From Tribonema minus (lineage: Eukaryota > Sar > Xanthophyceae > Tribonematales > Tribonemataceae), in the NCBI GenBank assembly GCA_017506865.1, contig JAFCMP010000062.1, positions 186,001 to 250,000 of the forward strand: a stretch of 64,000 nt of DNA. Direction: 5' to 3'. The notes below the pieces were generated by a model, which was not told where the DNA came from, ran no database searches, and saw only the letters and a list, made by a program, of their open reading frames with translations. A program made the position numbers and the translations under genes. This document shows positions 21,201 through 32,165 of this stretch, in pieces (position 1 is the stretch's first letter; every line of letters starts with the position of its first letter).

Positions 21201-24200
21201 TCTTACACGGTGATGGTCAGCACGCTGCTACACTGAGTATGTGTTGGTGGGTCGAGGGTACTGAGCTGACCTACTCGTGGGGAGGCTGACCTGCAGCGGC
21301 GCCCGCCTGCCAAGTGGCTGCATTACGCTGTAGGGCACTCCTCTGCGTAGGCTGACGCGCCAGGTCGCCCCCCCCAGCCGCCTGCGCCGCTGCTCCAGCC
21401 CCCGTGGCTGCTGCAGCAGCACCGCCACCGCCGCCCCCGCCGCGGGCGGCACTAGCCGTGGCCGGCGGCAGATGCTGTCCACGCCGCACATGCACGTACG
21501 GGCATGAGTCCCTCAGGCTGTTGCAACCGTCACCGGCATAGAAGCTGAGGCATACCCTGCGCGCTCTAAGGTAGTTGCCGCTGGGCTCGCCGGTGCCAGT
21601 GCCGCCCCCATTGCCGCTGCTGCCGCCGCCGTTGCTGCCGCCGCCACCGCTGGCCGCGCTGGGAGGTGAGAGGCGTGCCCGGCTGCCCCGATCCTCTCCG
21701 CTGGCGCGCGCGCCGGGGCCTGGCCGCTTGTTGGTGGCCGCCGCCGCCGTAATGGCAGCGGCGGCTTGACTCCGCATGAGGTCAGCGCTGCGTACGGCTT
21801 GCTCGAAGTACTGTATTTATGGGCAGAAGTCCAGCTTGATGCTAGGCGGCAGCGACCATGTCACGGTGCTATCGGCGTGGTGCTGATAAGCCCACTCCAG
21901 CATGGCCCCGTGAAACTCTTCCATCGTGCTGTGCACGTGATCCACCACGGACTTGATGACATAAATGCTGGTGCTGCTGTCGGCGCCGCCGTGTGCTTGA
22001 GACGCCGAAAAACCCTGTGCCACCTCCTGAAGCGGCTCCATCGACGCTATGGTGGCATCGAGAAAGGTGAGCCGCGACGTACTGTCCAAGTCGATGGGCG
22101 TAAACGGGTCACCAGGCGAAGCTGCTCCGGCCATCTCCCGCAGTCCGATAAATATCTGACGGAGGATGGCTAGCGCCGAGCGCAGCAAATGCGGTGCTGC
22201 AACATCGTCAGCGCTCCACTGCACGGCCGGTGGATGAGCGCCGTTCTGTGCTGCCGGTGTAGAGGTAGTGTGGGCGGTGGATGCTGTAAGCAGCAGGTGT
22301 GTGAGGGCTAGCCCTGCGCTGCCGTAGCCGCGGGGTGCACCGTATTGCCAGTTATGGATGGCCTGCCGCTGCGGAGGCGGTAGCGGTACCATAGAAAGGC
22401 GAAGGAACCTCCTCCGGTACATGAGTGCGGTGTAAAATACCGCAGTATCGTTCGCCAGCGGAGGAACCGCCATGTGCCCTCCTAGCAAGAGTTGCCATAT
22501 GCAGGCCGTGGTTGCGGTAACCGTTCCTGGGTGCATGCGGGGGCCGCCATGACGACGCGGAGGAGTGATGAAAGCCTCGTCGGAGATGTCCGGTCGCTGC
22601 TGCGAACGGATGATGGCATGAACAGCCGCTGCTGACATGCCGAACGCATGCTCGCATGCTCACAGTGCTTGTCAAATTGCGCGGTTGCAATCTGAAGCGG
22701 AGCGACTGCCTCCTGCGGAGGTTGAGCTGCCTCAAGTTCCACGGCTGCTAGTGCGGCCGCCGCCATTGCCTGAGTAACAGCAGCTTGCTCTCCACCGCCT
22801 CTGGCTCCCGCACATCGCCCTCGCCCTCGGCCTCCGCGAGCCGCACGTCCAGCCCCACGTCCCCTGCCACCACCACGAGCGGGCGCGGCAGCGGCAGCTG
22901 CAGCAGTGCGAGCCCTCGTAGCTGGCATAATTTTTGATGTGGCAGCAGCCTTGCAGAGCGCAGGTTCGCCTGTCGACTCGAGCTGCCCGTGCCAACGAAG
23001 TCTGATTGACTGATTGCCACAAGGGTGTTCGAACACGTGGCACTTGACACGTGGCACACGCTTCCTCTCTCTCTGTGTGCCTTTGGCTGGTTCCTGGTTT
23101 TTGGCTCCCTTTGTGCCAAAATTGCCGAAAACTTTGAACTTAGCCATGTGCCGCCTGTTTGAATATGGACCTCGTTTACATTTATAGATAACTGAATCGT
23201 GTCACTCAAGCAGGCTCGTGTATTCGGACTAGCGTTGATGGTGGCAGTTACATTACAAGCACGTTTGCTCCTGATGAATATTACTGGTCATTGTTCTGGT
23301 CTGACGTGACGCCTACGCTGGCGCTGCGAGCTGCCTGCCAGCAGTTCGGCAGGTCTTCCTTAAAGTTTGTCTCCCTCTGCATGTGCGTATCTGTCAGTGA
23401 TTATGAGCCTACGGCTTCAGGAGCTTTTAAGGCTAGCGGCCAGCAAAGGCAGCGACAGCAATAGCACAACATCAGAGTTCCCAATTGCTGCAGGCGCAGA
23501 TTCAGCCGCTGTAGCAGCACTGAGAATCAACTCAGACTGACCAAACCGCCTCGGCCAAAGGCGCAGGTGCCGATAACATGGTGGCAGTTGTGGGCGATGT
23601 GTCTTCTGGCAGCTTCAAAAGTTCTGCGAGCACAAATTCTTCTGATGCAAATTACAGCGAAGCAGGTAGCGGTTTTAGGCATTGTCAAGCCCAAGGGCCA
23701 ATTTCTGGTCTTGCTGCACTGTCTCAGTATGACAGCTGGCAGGAGAGGGTCGGACAAGAGAAACAGGCAGAGCATCCTGTGCTCGCAGCACCTTTGTTGA
23801 AAGGTTCCTTGCCAAAATTGGCGTACCATCAGTGGTGGTGGCACCCGGTCCGGCTGTGTGAGGAACCTGCTGCTGTTGCCGCAGCTGCAGCAATAGCATC
23901 AACTGCTAGTAGGACCAGCCTGGCAGTCTGGACGCTCATGTTACGAGCTGCTGCTTTTTACTTGGCAGTTTCATGCAGCTACTGACCGTCTGACAATCTG
24001 CATCTGTTGTGTGCACCTTTCGCAGGCCAAGGAAGCGGCGGAGCCATAAACAACTTTGGCAGCCTTATGGTTGTGGCATTTTCCAACCCTTCCGCCAACA
24101 AAGCAGGTGATGTACAGGTCCGGCGGGTGATAGTTTTCCTTTCTTCGTTGTACTGATGATGTCAGCTTCAATGGCACCACAATCCGCTGAAGTCGACGCA

Positions 24201-27172
24201 GCTACCAAACACCATTTTAGAGAGTCACAGTGCAAAATTGACAGCTGCGGTTCGTGCTGATGAGTATGTCAGTTATTGCAGTGCAGTGGCGCAGCCTCAA
24301 GCGCGTCTGCACCAGATCTGAGCTAGTGCTTCACGTGGCCGCTCTCGCGGTATCGCTTATGCTACTGTCAGTCATTTGCGCCTTCGTTTTGGCACTTCAC
24401 AGGCCAAGATGGCGGAGCGGTAGCCCTCGTGGAAGGTTTTCTGGAGATACAATTGTCCAGCTTCAGTCGCAACTCTGCAGGTGAATGATGACGGTGCGGC
24501 ACGTGGCATGATTCCTTTGCGTGCTGCCTTCAATATGGCACATCAGCTCTCTTAACAATTGTGTGACAAGCCGCTCATGGTGGCGCCATCGTACACAATC
24601 TCCAGATGGACTGTAGTTCTGTCAACATGGAACGCTGCACGTTGTGACAACGGGTTCAGCGACGCAAATGTGTTTACGTAGAGCTCAGCATGCGCTCCGC
24701 CCCCTGGCTCTTGGCATCCTTATGTTTGCACCACTATCGTCCTGACAAGGTGTTTCATGTGATGTCGTGTAAATCGCAGTCAACGGCGGAGCCAGTTCCT
24801 TTCTTCACGGGCGGGTCTTGGTTAACAAAACAAGGTTTGCCAGCAATACAGCAGGTAATAACTTGCAAATGCAATTGTTCGCCTCTTGAGTCACGGCTGC
24901 TGGTATTATGTCAATCTGACAATGCAACTTTGTTTGCAGACTCGGATACTGGAAGAGCAGGTGCTATACTCCTGGGCGATAAAGCAGCAAGTGCGATTGC
25001 ATCTCCCAGCTCTTTCTCCAGCAGCAGCAGCAACTTCAACTTCAACTTCAGCAGCACCTTCAGCAGTGGCCCCCTCAGGCTGACTGGGGAGTTGACAGAT
25101 TGCAGTTTCGAGGACAATGGAGCTTCTGTGGGAGGTGCATTGGCAGTTGATGAATATCCGTTGAACATGAACGTGACATGTTGTCAGTTTGTTGACAATG
25201 TTGCTCTCTTCGGCGGTGGTGGGGCCATCGTTCAACGTGGAAATCACACCGACTTGGGTGTTCAGGTGGATGTGTACTCGGTGTTTGAGGGCAACACAGC
25301 TCAATGCTGTTACTCCGGTGGCAGCAACACTGGTGTGGGAGCGTCGTGCATGGATGCTGTTGCCGACTACACGACGAAATGGTGAGTGCATGTTTGCAGA
25401 ACAGATGCACTAGCCGCGCATCACCCTTTTCTGACACGCTTCTCATCTGCTCACACGCTATGGCACCACTCAGGCAATGCTGCAAAGCTGACACGTACAT
25501 CTCCACGAAAGAAGGCAAATCGGCGTGCGTTACTTGCCGGTCCGACACACTGGCATGTAGCACTGTTGGGTCAACAGTCGCCACGCTGCCGCTGGCAGCA
25601 GGCTACTGGCGGGAGAACGACGAGATAGTCCAAAACGACATCAGGAAGTGTCTCAACAAGGACGCTTGCAAAGGTGGCACCGGGGTCCTGCAGTCCGGCA
25701 AATGGACTTCTGATGCATACTGTGCAGAGGGCTTCCAGGGACCATGTGAGTGGCATGCGGCAACGCTCATGTCCTCACCGATCAATTTTTTTGTTGTGCT
25801 CACAACAGTTACTGAGTTTTTCATCCTCGCATTTCCCGTGAATTCGCACGCAGACTGCGCCGTATGTCAGGAGAAGTATGCCGCTGTCAAAGGGTACGGC
25901 TGCGTGGAGTGCAGTCCTGGAGCAGTGGGGACCGCGCTCGCTGTCCTGATCGCTTTTGTCGTCGCTGTGGCCTTGTGTCTATGGGTCCTGCTTTCGACGG
26001 CATTTGGTACGGCAGACGGCTTGGACGCCGCACAGACCGGTGTGATTGCAGGCAGCGCATTAAAGCTGGCCCACATTGGTCTGGTCGTTGCGAGACACTT
26101 GCGGACCCCCGTCATCGTCCTGCAGGTGCTCACGCAATTCGTCAGCATCACTGGTGTCCCCGTGCCGTCGGTGTACCTCGAGTTCCTGCATGTTGTGGAC
26201 GTCTTGACTTTAGACCTGCGGTGGCTACCATCGGCAGGGTGCCTGGTGCGTCTCAACTTCTATCAGCGACTGTGCCTCAGCACGCTCGTTCCTCTGGGGA
26301 TCGCCGTTCTTCTCCTCGCTCCTCGTGCGTACCTCTGGTGCAGAACACGCAGCGGACGTAGCTTTGTTGGTGTGAAACTGCGGCGATTTGTTGAGAAGGA
26401 CCTGAATATCCTGCTGGTCTTTGCGTTCCTGATCTTTTCCGGCGTTTCGCTCACAGTATTCCAAACCTTTGTCTGCGAGACCCTCAACTACGATGGCCCT
26501 CAGGCTGGTGGTACGAGTTACCTTCTGGCCGATTATTCACTTGAGTGTGGCACTCCCAGGCACACGGCGTATACAGTGTATGCCGTAGTCATGGTGGCAG
26601 TTTACCCAATCGGCATCCCTGCAATGTTCGCGGTAATCATTCGGCAAGGGGTACGCACGAGCGGCGACGGCGACCAACCTGCGATGCTTACAGCTGCGAC
26701 GTCGTTCTTGCGCAAACCGTACGCCGCCTCTGCGCGCTACTGGGAATGCGCAGAGTGTCTGCGCCGGCTTATGCTGACAACACTTCTCATGTTCATCATG
26801 CCTGGGACAGCGGGGCAGACAGCAGTGGCGTGTGTGTTCGCATTGTTCACCGGCATCGTGTACGAGTCATTTCGACCACACAGGGAGCGGGGAGATGAGA
26901 TGCTTTATCGCCTCGGTTACAGCATCATATCAGCAACCATGTTCACATCGCTGCTGATGCAGGTCAAGTACGTAGACGCCTACAGCCAGAGTGTGATCGG
27001 CGTTCTGCTGGTGGTGCTGAATGTGCTGCTGTTGCTGATGGCCCTTGCTCAGTCGATCCTGGTTTTCAGAGGTGTCAAAGCCTTGGCCCATCCAGTGCAG
27101 CAGAACTCTTGGTTTGGAATTCGTCGGGCCAGTGAGCGGAGCGGCGGCATTGATGCGGCCCCTTCCTCCTGA
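15208..27172 (+). CDS. secreted beta-helix repeat protein with polytopic membrane C-terminus
   Basis: Exons: 15208-15658, 16063-16134, 16639-16713, 16930-17007, 17518-17595, 17897-17974, 18352-18429, 18590-18667, 18801-18878, 23567-23665 (doubtful), 24026-24106, 24403-24480, 24780-24854, 24940-25381, 25474-25745, 25854-27172; about 1143 aa. The start MCRTVTSLVFCVVSALVRQA is a signal peptide. Repeat exons are mostly 78 bp, all phase 1-1, each one 26-residue unit of the form GGAIxxxGGxxxLxSSxFSxNxAG, the polymorphic-membrane-protein-like right-handed beta-helix repeat. Exon 24940 adds a Ser/Asn/Phe stretch and further coils. 25474-25900 is Cys-rich (GYWRENDEIVQND, YCAVCQEKY, GCVECSPG), then about eight hydrophobic segments follow and a short polar tail ends at TGA. 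This layout (export signal, beta-helix, Cys-rich stalk, membrane domain) is what I recall from large stramenopile surface proteins. Probably a surface adhesin or receptor; ligand unknown. Total length divides by three with all phases agreeing. Confidence 0.8.
17304..17393 (+). repeat. three ~30-bp tandem units in an intron
   Basis: CCAAGAGCAACxTxxxxxAG... repeats three times (ccaagagcaacttcgtttga, ccaagagcaacctgtgaaag, ccaagagcaacctaagaaag), the last two nearly identical and ending cctgagct. It lies between repeat exons of the beta-helix gene. Confidence 0.75.
17654..17731 (+). pseudogene. fossil beta-helix exon
   Basis: It aligns along its length with the functional repeat exon at 16930 (GGTGGAGCaaTAcACAATGA, then cagtctg...tgcaa.cgtccaa). 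The acceptor is cttgcac instead of cttgcag, one base is deleted so a TGA appears after about 13 codons, and the donor context has shifted. It sits exactly where another 26-residue unit would be expected. Confidence 0.75.
18053..18292 (+). pseudogene. pair of decayed beta-helix exon remnants
   Basis: Two ~46-base stretches, 18053-18098 and 18243-18292, share GGCGGAGCCATTAAGCATCA-type sequence (second copy ggtgaagccatcaagcgtca). The GGxAI core of a repeat exon is recognisable, but neither has acceptor, donor or an open unit. They bracket the 49-bp tandem repeat, so the block seems to have been copied and then decayed. Confidence 0.5.
18111..18208 (+). repeat. two 49-bp direct repeats
   Basis: CCAACCGCCAACGGCCTGAC...tgactgccggcagtgccc occurs twice head to tail with at most one difference, so the duplication is recent. 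Each unit contains the palindrome CTGCCGGCAG. Confidence 0.85.
18879..19760. other. intron sequence, no feature seen
   Basis: Start of the long intron after repeat exon 18801-18878. I find no convincing exon, repeat or element here. The Ala/Ser frames around 19071-19370 follow a GCTGCTGC-rich tract and are not credible protein. Confidence 0.4.
19765..20770 (+). repeat. satellite-like block of ~90-150-bp units
   Basis: At least seven imperfect copies of a unit with core GCTGCTGCCCCAACGACCAT, then aagcgtatggtatgtgaggggacatg, at about 19770, 19870, 19920, 20010, 20355, 20440 and 20725. Units often add 'gtcag...aaacatcgtgct' and 'gccggctcgtgaggggaagtgccagg'. Each core contains the dyad ACCATAagcgTATGGT. 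A G-rich run at 20279-20300 could form a G-quadruplex. The block fills part of the long intron of the beta-helix gene. Confidence 0.75.
21271..23147 (-). pseudogene. retroelement gag-like remnant with RGG and CCCH motifs
   Basis: Three consecutive minus-strand frames read as one protein broken by a frameshift near 22660 and a TAA at about 21817. First, from ATG 23147, a basic region then an RGG/Ala-rich stretch (PARGGGRGRGAGRAARGG). Second, about 270 residues from about 22640 (MSAAAVHAIIRSQQRPDISD...) with no motif I recognise. Third, 168 residues from 21777, Ala/Gly/Ser-rich with one CCCH finger, CLSFYAGDGCNSLRDSCPYVH (C-x8-C-x6-C-x3-H). An order of basic/RGG, helical body, nucleic-acid-binding finger is typical of retroelement Gag-type ORFs. 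No reverse transcriptase or terminal repeats were found. It lies antisense in the long intron of the beta-helix gene. A cellular RNA-binding gene is the alternative. Confidence 0.5.
24571..24648 (+). pseudogene. fossil beta-helix exon
   Basis: After acaag the frame reads AHGGAIVHNLQMDCSSVNME and then runs to a TGA with no donor. HGGAIVHN is the repeat's GGAI core. It lies between functional repeat exons 24403 and 24780, where one more unit would be expected. Confidence 0.6.
25746..25853 (+). other. in-frame 108-nt intron with open reading frame
   Basis: Donor CCAT|GTGAGT and acceptor CACGCAG|ACTGC. The intron is 36 codons, has no stop and keeps frame if retained. The read-through would insert a hydrophobic stretch, SSPINFFVVLTTVTEFFILA, just before the Cys-rich YCAVCQEKY block. 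Splicing restores GPYCAVCQ, which looks like the canonical sequence. Confidence 0.7.
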
Positions 27173-28659
27173 GCTGTTGCTGTGCTTGCTGTTTCGAACA
27201 CATTGCTCTACACACTGCACTGCCATGTCCACGATTCAGTTGCTGCAGATTCATGTGCGGACAAAAGGCAGGAATAGGTGCATTGCTGCCATACGTATAT
27301 ACGGCTCCCTCGATTTACAACGTCACTCAGGTGTGCCGTGCACATGTGCAGCCTCTCCTTCTGCTGCTCATCAATGATATGGCGATACTGATGCTTTGCA
27401 AGCATGATGCAATTGCAGGTCTTTTGTGCAAACCAGCCTCAGGCTGACGGCAACTTGGCAAAGGCCACAAACCCATTGGCGCGTATGTAACTTGTGCCCC
27501 AAGCTGACAGAGTGTCAACAGGGTATGCACAACACAGTGGAGGTCACGTGCTGCTTCTTCCTTAAGAATTTTTCTAAAGCGGTTCTGGCAGCCACCGCCT
27601 CACATTGTTATTGACCGCAAAGGGCATGTGTCTGCCAGCGCTCATCATCTCCACCGCGCGGAAGGCGTATGTGCGGAGCCGTAGCGTCGAGGCCTTTGCC
27701 TCAAGGCTGCAGCCCCCATGGGGCCCCAAGTGCTCGCAGCAGTTGCCACACTTATTTTGGATGCGTTTATGAGTGGCACAACATCATGACAGGCCAGCAC
27801 GCACCGTATTGCATCCCAAACTAAGCATGTGCGTATTCTGCCTGCGTGCTGAAGTGCGCTTGCGGCGGGCTTTGTTACGCCGGTGCTTACCTCAGGCTGC
27901 CAGTGGCACACGCGTCTCAACCTATACGCCTGCATTCATGTTGACTGCATTCAAAGTTGACAAGAAGCTTGGAATGCATCACACTATGTGATACTGGATT
28001 AGGCGCTTTCAAACATGCACCAAGTATCGTGCTTCAGGGGCAACACGCTTTGAGCACAGCTTCAAGGCAAGTTAACCAGACCCCGCCCCGGCGGCAGGGG
28101 AGGGGCTAACTGTGGACAGAAGACCCTCGGGAGCCACTCTTTCTGCAGAAATACCCACAGTGAAACTAGCTTGTTTGTTCACAAAGTGTACGCTTCTGCT
28201 GTGAGCAGGCATATAGCACCTGCAGCCGCATTTGCAGGCTCGCTGTTGCGGTGGCCTGCAAGCATGTGGGCCGCCTCACTACATTCTTTGCATACCTCGC
28301 AGCACTTAGCTGCTGCTGCAAATGCAAGCTCGTTCCTGATCTGCTCTTTGTCGAGTTTACATCAACTCTCCGGTGATGCCATGTTGTGCTTCTACATGCC
28401 GTGTTGCTACCATGTCGCCAACACAATGCTTTCGAGCCCAAAAAATGATGGTGTTTTCAAGCCTAAGAGAAAATAACACCCACAACAGCATTTTCAGCTC
28501 GCTGCGAGCGGCGTACATGAAACCTTTCAAAGGGCTCTCTCGGTCGCCGTTTGCACTACTGTGAGAGCAGCCAAAAGCTATGTACTCCAATTCGAAAAAG
28601 AATAAACCAACACTTCAACTTTGAACTTCCTGGATAAACCTTCAACTGTGAAAGTGAAC
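27173..28659. other. intergenic, nothing supported
   Basis: The 3' flank of the beta-helix gene and 5' flank of the zinc-ribbon gene. Open frames here are short, with no exon-like codon pattern or motif. No terminator or poly(A) signal could be assigned with confidence. Confidence 0.4.
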
Positions 28660-30005
28660 ATGCGCGCTGATGGCGGCGGGCATGAGTACGTTGTTACGGA
28701 GGCCGTGACGGTGCAGCCATCGGCACCTGGCAGGAGCAGTTCAAATCGTGCGCAACCCATCTATGCCACCGCGCACGTGGTCTCCAGCCCAGTTCACGCG
28801 GAGCCCGGTGTTGCTGGAGCTGTCGCAGCAGAACCGCTGGTCCCTCAGGGACAGTATTCTCAGTTCGCAACGCAGGTGTGTGTGACACAGGCTGCCGCTA
28901 CAGTATTGTCCGGAGTTAATAATCACTTACAACATTGATGCCGACAAGCGCACCCAGTCAGCTACATGGCAGCGGCATTGCGACATTGCGATATCCGGGT
29001 TTGGCTTACAGCAAAAGTGTAAAGTGGTCTGCCAAATGGTTGTGACTCAGTGGATTCCATCTGCTCACTTTGAAGGCCGCTGTGAAGTCAAAAAGAGAGT
29101 ACACGAGCCTTTCAAACTGAGAGCCAGTCTGCACAACAGTTACTTTTGCGGCCATGAATGTGTGGCCTGCTTCACGAGTCAGCATTTCCATATGACCAAA
29201 GCGATCTGTTTCATTGGATGTTATCTCCGTCAGAGCGTGCTGACAACGCAGTTCATGCCACAACACCACAGCGGTGCTGCTAACAGTAGCAGCATTCCCA
29301 TAGGCCACGATATGTGCAATGACCACAGCGCAAGCCTCCATGGTGTGCCTGGCAAACGCACTATCATGATGTTAGGCCGCGCCATCTGATCGGCGACTGT
29401 ACTGGCACCTTTCATTAGTCGCCCATGTCCCCATTGACGACCCTCAAAGGTCGGCGTGAAAATCAGCGGCCCGTTGATCATCAACGCCACCTTTATTTCA
29501 TGATGATTCAAGCCAGTTGTGGCCATACAGAGTGGCTGTAACAGGTGTGCAGGCTAAAAATTTCGACTGTTAATTGAATGAGGTTGATTGATGATAATTG
29601 GTGCTACTTATTGCAGATATCTGCAGAGGCCAGATGCAAGTTCTCACAGTATTTCTGCAATTGCAGGCAGCGTTCATCATCGCTGCATTGCGTGCAGATG
29701 ATAGAGTTTGTATTGGCGCCAGCTAAACCATTGCTGTGGCCATCAACTCTGACTGTTGCCTCAGATAGGTGCAAGTTTGCTGCTCACACTAGAACATGCT
29801 GTGTTCAACGCGGCAGGTGCAGCACACAGGTACGCCTGTAGGCGTGAGTGGACGAACACCACCGACCAGCACACATGAGGTCGGAGAATGCCGGGGCTGC
29901 GGTCGTGACTTTGTGCGCCAGCCCGGAACAAACCCCTCGTCAGCAGAGTACTTCCGTTGCAAGCGGTGTCAAGGGGTCACCATATCGTTCTGCACGATGT
30001 CATGA
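28660..30005 (+). CDS. small zinc-ribbon protein, two exons
   Basis: Exon 1 28660-28875 starts MRADGGGHEYVVTEAVTVQP and runs on as a Pro/Ala/Ser-rich, low-complexity stretch ending YSQFATQ before GTGTGT. Exon 2 29817-30005 follows acceptor gcggcag, begins VQHTGTPVGVSGRTPP and ends TGA. Both ends are phase 0, giving 134 aa. The C-terminal part has two Cys pairs, CRGC and CKRC, 22 residues apart (ECRGCGRDF ... YFRCKRCQG), a zinc-ribbon layout, and a last Cys near the end. It is probably a small nucleic-acid- or protein-binding factor; no family recognised. The start is the first ATG of the frame in good context; the frame opens a little upstream. The single intron (28876-29816) carries a decayed coding region on the other strand. 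Confidence 0.6.
29006..29526 (-). pseudogene. broken coding-like region, antisense within an intron
   Basis: Minus-strand frame from about 29526 (MATTGLNHHEIKVALMINGP...) reads well to about 29370. The coding character then continues in another frame (MEACAVVIAHIVAYGNAATV... to LVYSLFDFTAAFKVSRW). A one-base shift near GTGCGTTTGCCAGG would join them. The style resembles the islands at 1023-2335 and 32166-32962. Family unknown; possibly remnants of one multi-copy gene. Confidence 0.35.
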
Positions 30006-32165
30006 CATGAACGCCATGATCAGGTGGGTCAGTCGCATTCAGTATAGTGTAGTGGACTCGGTATCACCTGTAGCAGAATGAATATCACGTCAGGCATTTA
30101 CTCTTGCCTGATGCGAGTTGTAGCCTGTGATAGCTGTTGAGTGCATGCAGGCACACCTCTGCGATGCTCTGGTGTAGATGCGCATCTTGCGCAGCAACAG
30201 GTGCAATTAAGGATCATGTTGGAGTCTAAGTCGGCAACCCCCGCCCCCACAGGATAGGTGCCGCCAGATCTCATGATCTGCGGCCTCCGTTTTCACAACG
30301 GCTGCAGCATGTCAGATAAATATGTGCGCTGGTGTAGCGCGTCCTTAAACTTCAGCACACCATTTTCATAAGAAGGGTGTTTTGGTAGAGGTTATTCCAT
30401 GGCTCTGATCAATTGAGCCTGTTGTGGGGTACATCATGTTGTGCACTGCTGCTGTATGCACTTTTCCCTGTATTCTTTGGTATCTTTCAGCTTCAGCTGG
30501 TTCTGCTGCTTGTACTTAGCCCTGCCTATATACCAGAGCTTGTCTGCCTCACCTTCACCTGTCACAAGCTATGCAACGGCTGCTTTCTCCAGCTCAGCGG
30601 TGCCACCAAGTTGAACCGCTGCTGTCGCTGTCGTGCGTTGTGTGCTGCTTTTGATTGAGACATGCACAGTGATGGCGCCTTCTACCACCTGCAGCCAAGG
30701 GTGGAGGAAAAGCAGCCGGCATGCATTTGAGCGTGCCATGTAACGGCCTGGACTTTATACTAGCTCGCCGGCTACTGAGGCAGTTACTCGATGCAGCAGT
30801 AATCTGCGAGGTGTGGCTATCGAGGATGCACATGGTCATGACACTACCACTTGGCCGTCACAGCTGGGGGGTGGCCTTCGCACCTGGCTGCAACTTCCGG
30901 CGCCAGATGAGCAGGAGGCACAGCGCTGCAGCTGCTGTACGGCCGCATACGTCTACATCACTCTATTGTCAATGTAGGGGGTTGCAACTAGGCCTTGGCC
31001 TCTATACATTCCAGGGGGTGCTGTGCGTATCGGGTTTGAACAGATGGATGTGCTGCTGACAAGCCGGGCCTTCATCGTTGCACTTTGATTTTATGAACGC
31101 AGCATTCGATGCTGCACGTGCATAATTCAGCGGGAGTCATGGCGCCTCTCGCTGATAAAGCATGCCGCGCCTGTTGCGTTGCGTTATACCGCATTCATGC
31201 AGCAATTGCGCACGCCGCAAGTAGGCGTCAGTGCCCATTTCTGAGTCACCGTGTCTGCGGTAGAAGCATCTGCACTACCTGCAACAAAAGCCGCTCCTAA
31301 CGCCTCCACACTACCACTGCCTAATGCAATGATTTTCCTAATGGATGATGATATCTGTCTCCTTGACTGTTTTGATATGACCCCACAAAAGAAAAATTCT
31401 TCGCAATACGCGTTTGCACCTTCAAACCTGATGTATAATCATGCAGGATGTCAGCAGTGAGGCTGATATGTAGATGGCATTGGCAATTGTCGTTCTCACT
31501 ATTTACATATTACCTCAAACGGTTCTTCCTGGGGCACATACCGCACAGTTATCATATGCGTATGCGTACACCTAACCTGCTACATAGTGATAGCGTGGCA
31601 CTGTGCTAGTGTAGAATATGTCAGTCTTATATTTTCCATTGTAATGCAGAGACATGAATAACTGCACAGTGCACTGATGGCTAGCGCATGGCAATCGTCA
31701 AGCGGCGTCGTGTTTCCTTGCGTACAATGCATGCTTCAGGATGGGCAGTGACAACAGAAAACCACAATTCAAACGTACAGAAGATCATCATAGGAACATA
31801 GAACAGCCATCATTACTAAACAACACGGCACTTTGAAATCTAGCCAGGAACATAGAAGTCGTTGTTATACTAAGCCATGCAGCACTTTGTCAAAGCGCCT
31901 TAAAACCCGGTCAAGCCACACAATGCGCACTTCAACAGGTACCACCAGGTTATCTTTGCTAAACAGCAAAGCCAAGCACCGGTGTACAAAGACGTCTCAC
32001 AGATAAGGCTGCAACGATTGCAGGGGAAAAAAAGCCACCAGAACCGGCTCAGTGCCCCAAAGTAGCAACACCACGCCACTGCCTGTTACGGGCTGAGCAT
32101 AGGTATGACAAGAAAACAACAAATACGGCACACATCGCCACGCACAATAAACTGCTAGCTGCAGC
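30006..32165. other. intergenic, nothing supported
   Basis: I see no exon pairs, repeats or elements that I can defend. Open frames are under about 110 residues and lack coding character. Confidence 0.4.

Noticed and set aside
21575-21769. Pro/Leu/Ala-rich plus-strand frame
   Set aside because: Complement of the Gly/Ala-rich gag-like ORF; a by-product of GC triplets.
23567-23665. Possible beta-helix exon (ADNMVAVVGDVSSGSFKSSA...)
   Set aside because: Kept only as doubtful within the gene model: phase and length fit, but the GGAI and F.N.A signature is missing and it is longer than all other units.
25864-26361. 165-residue plus-strand frame in the membrane exon
   Set aside because: Shadow of the correct frame, which encodes clear membrane helices and joins both flanking exons in phase.
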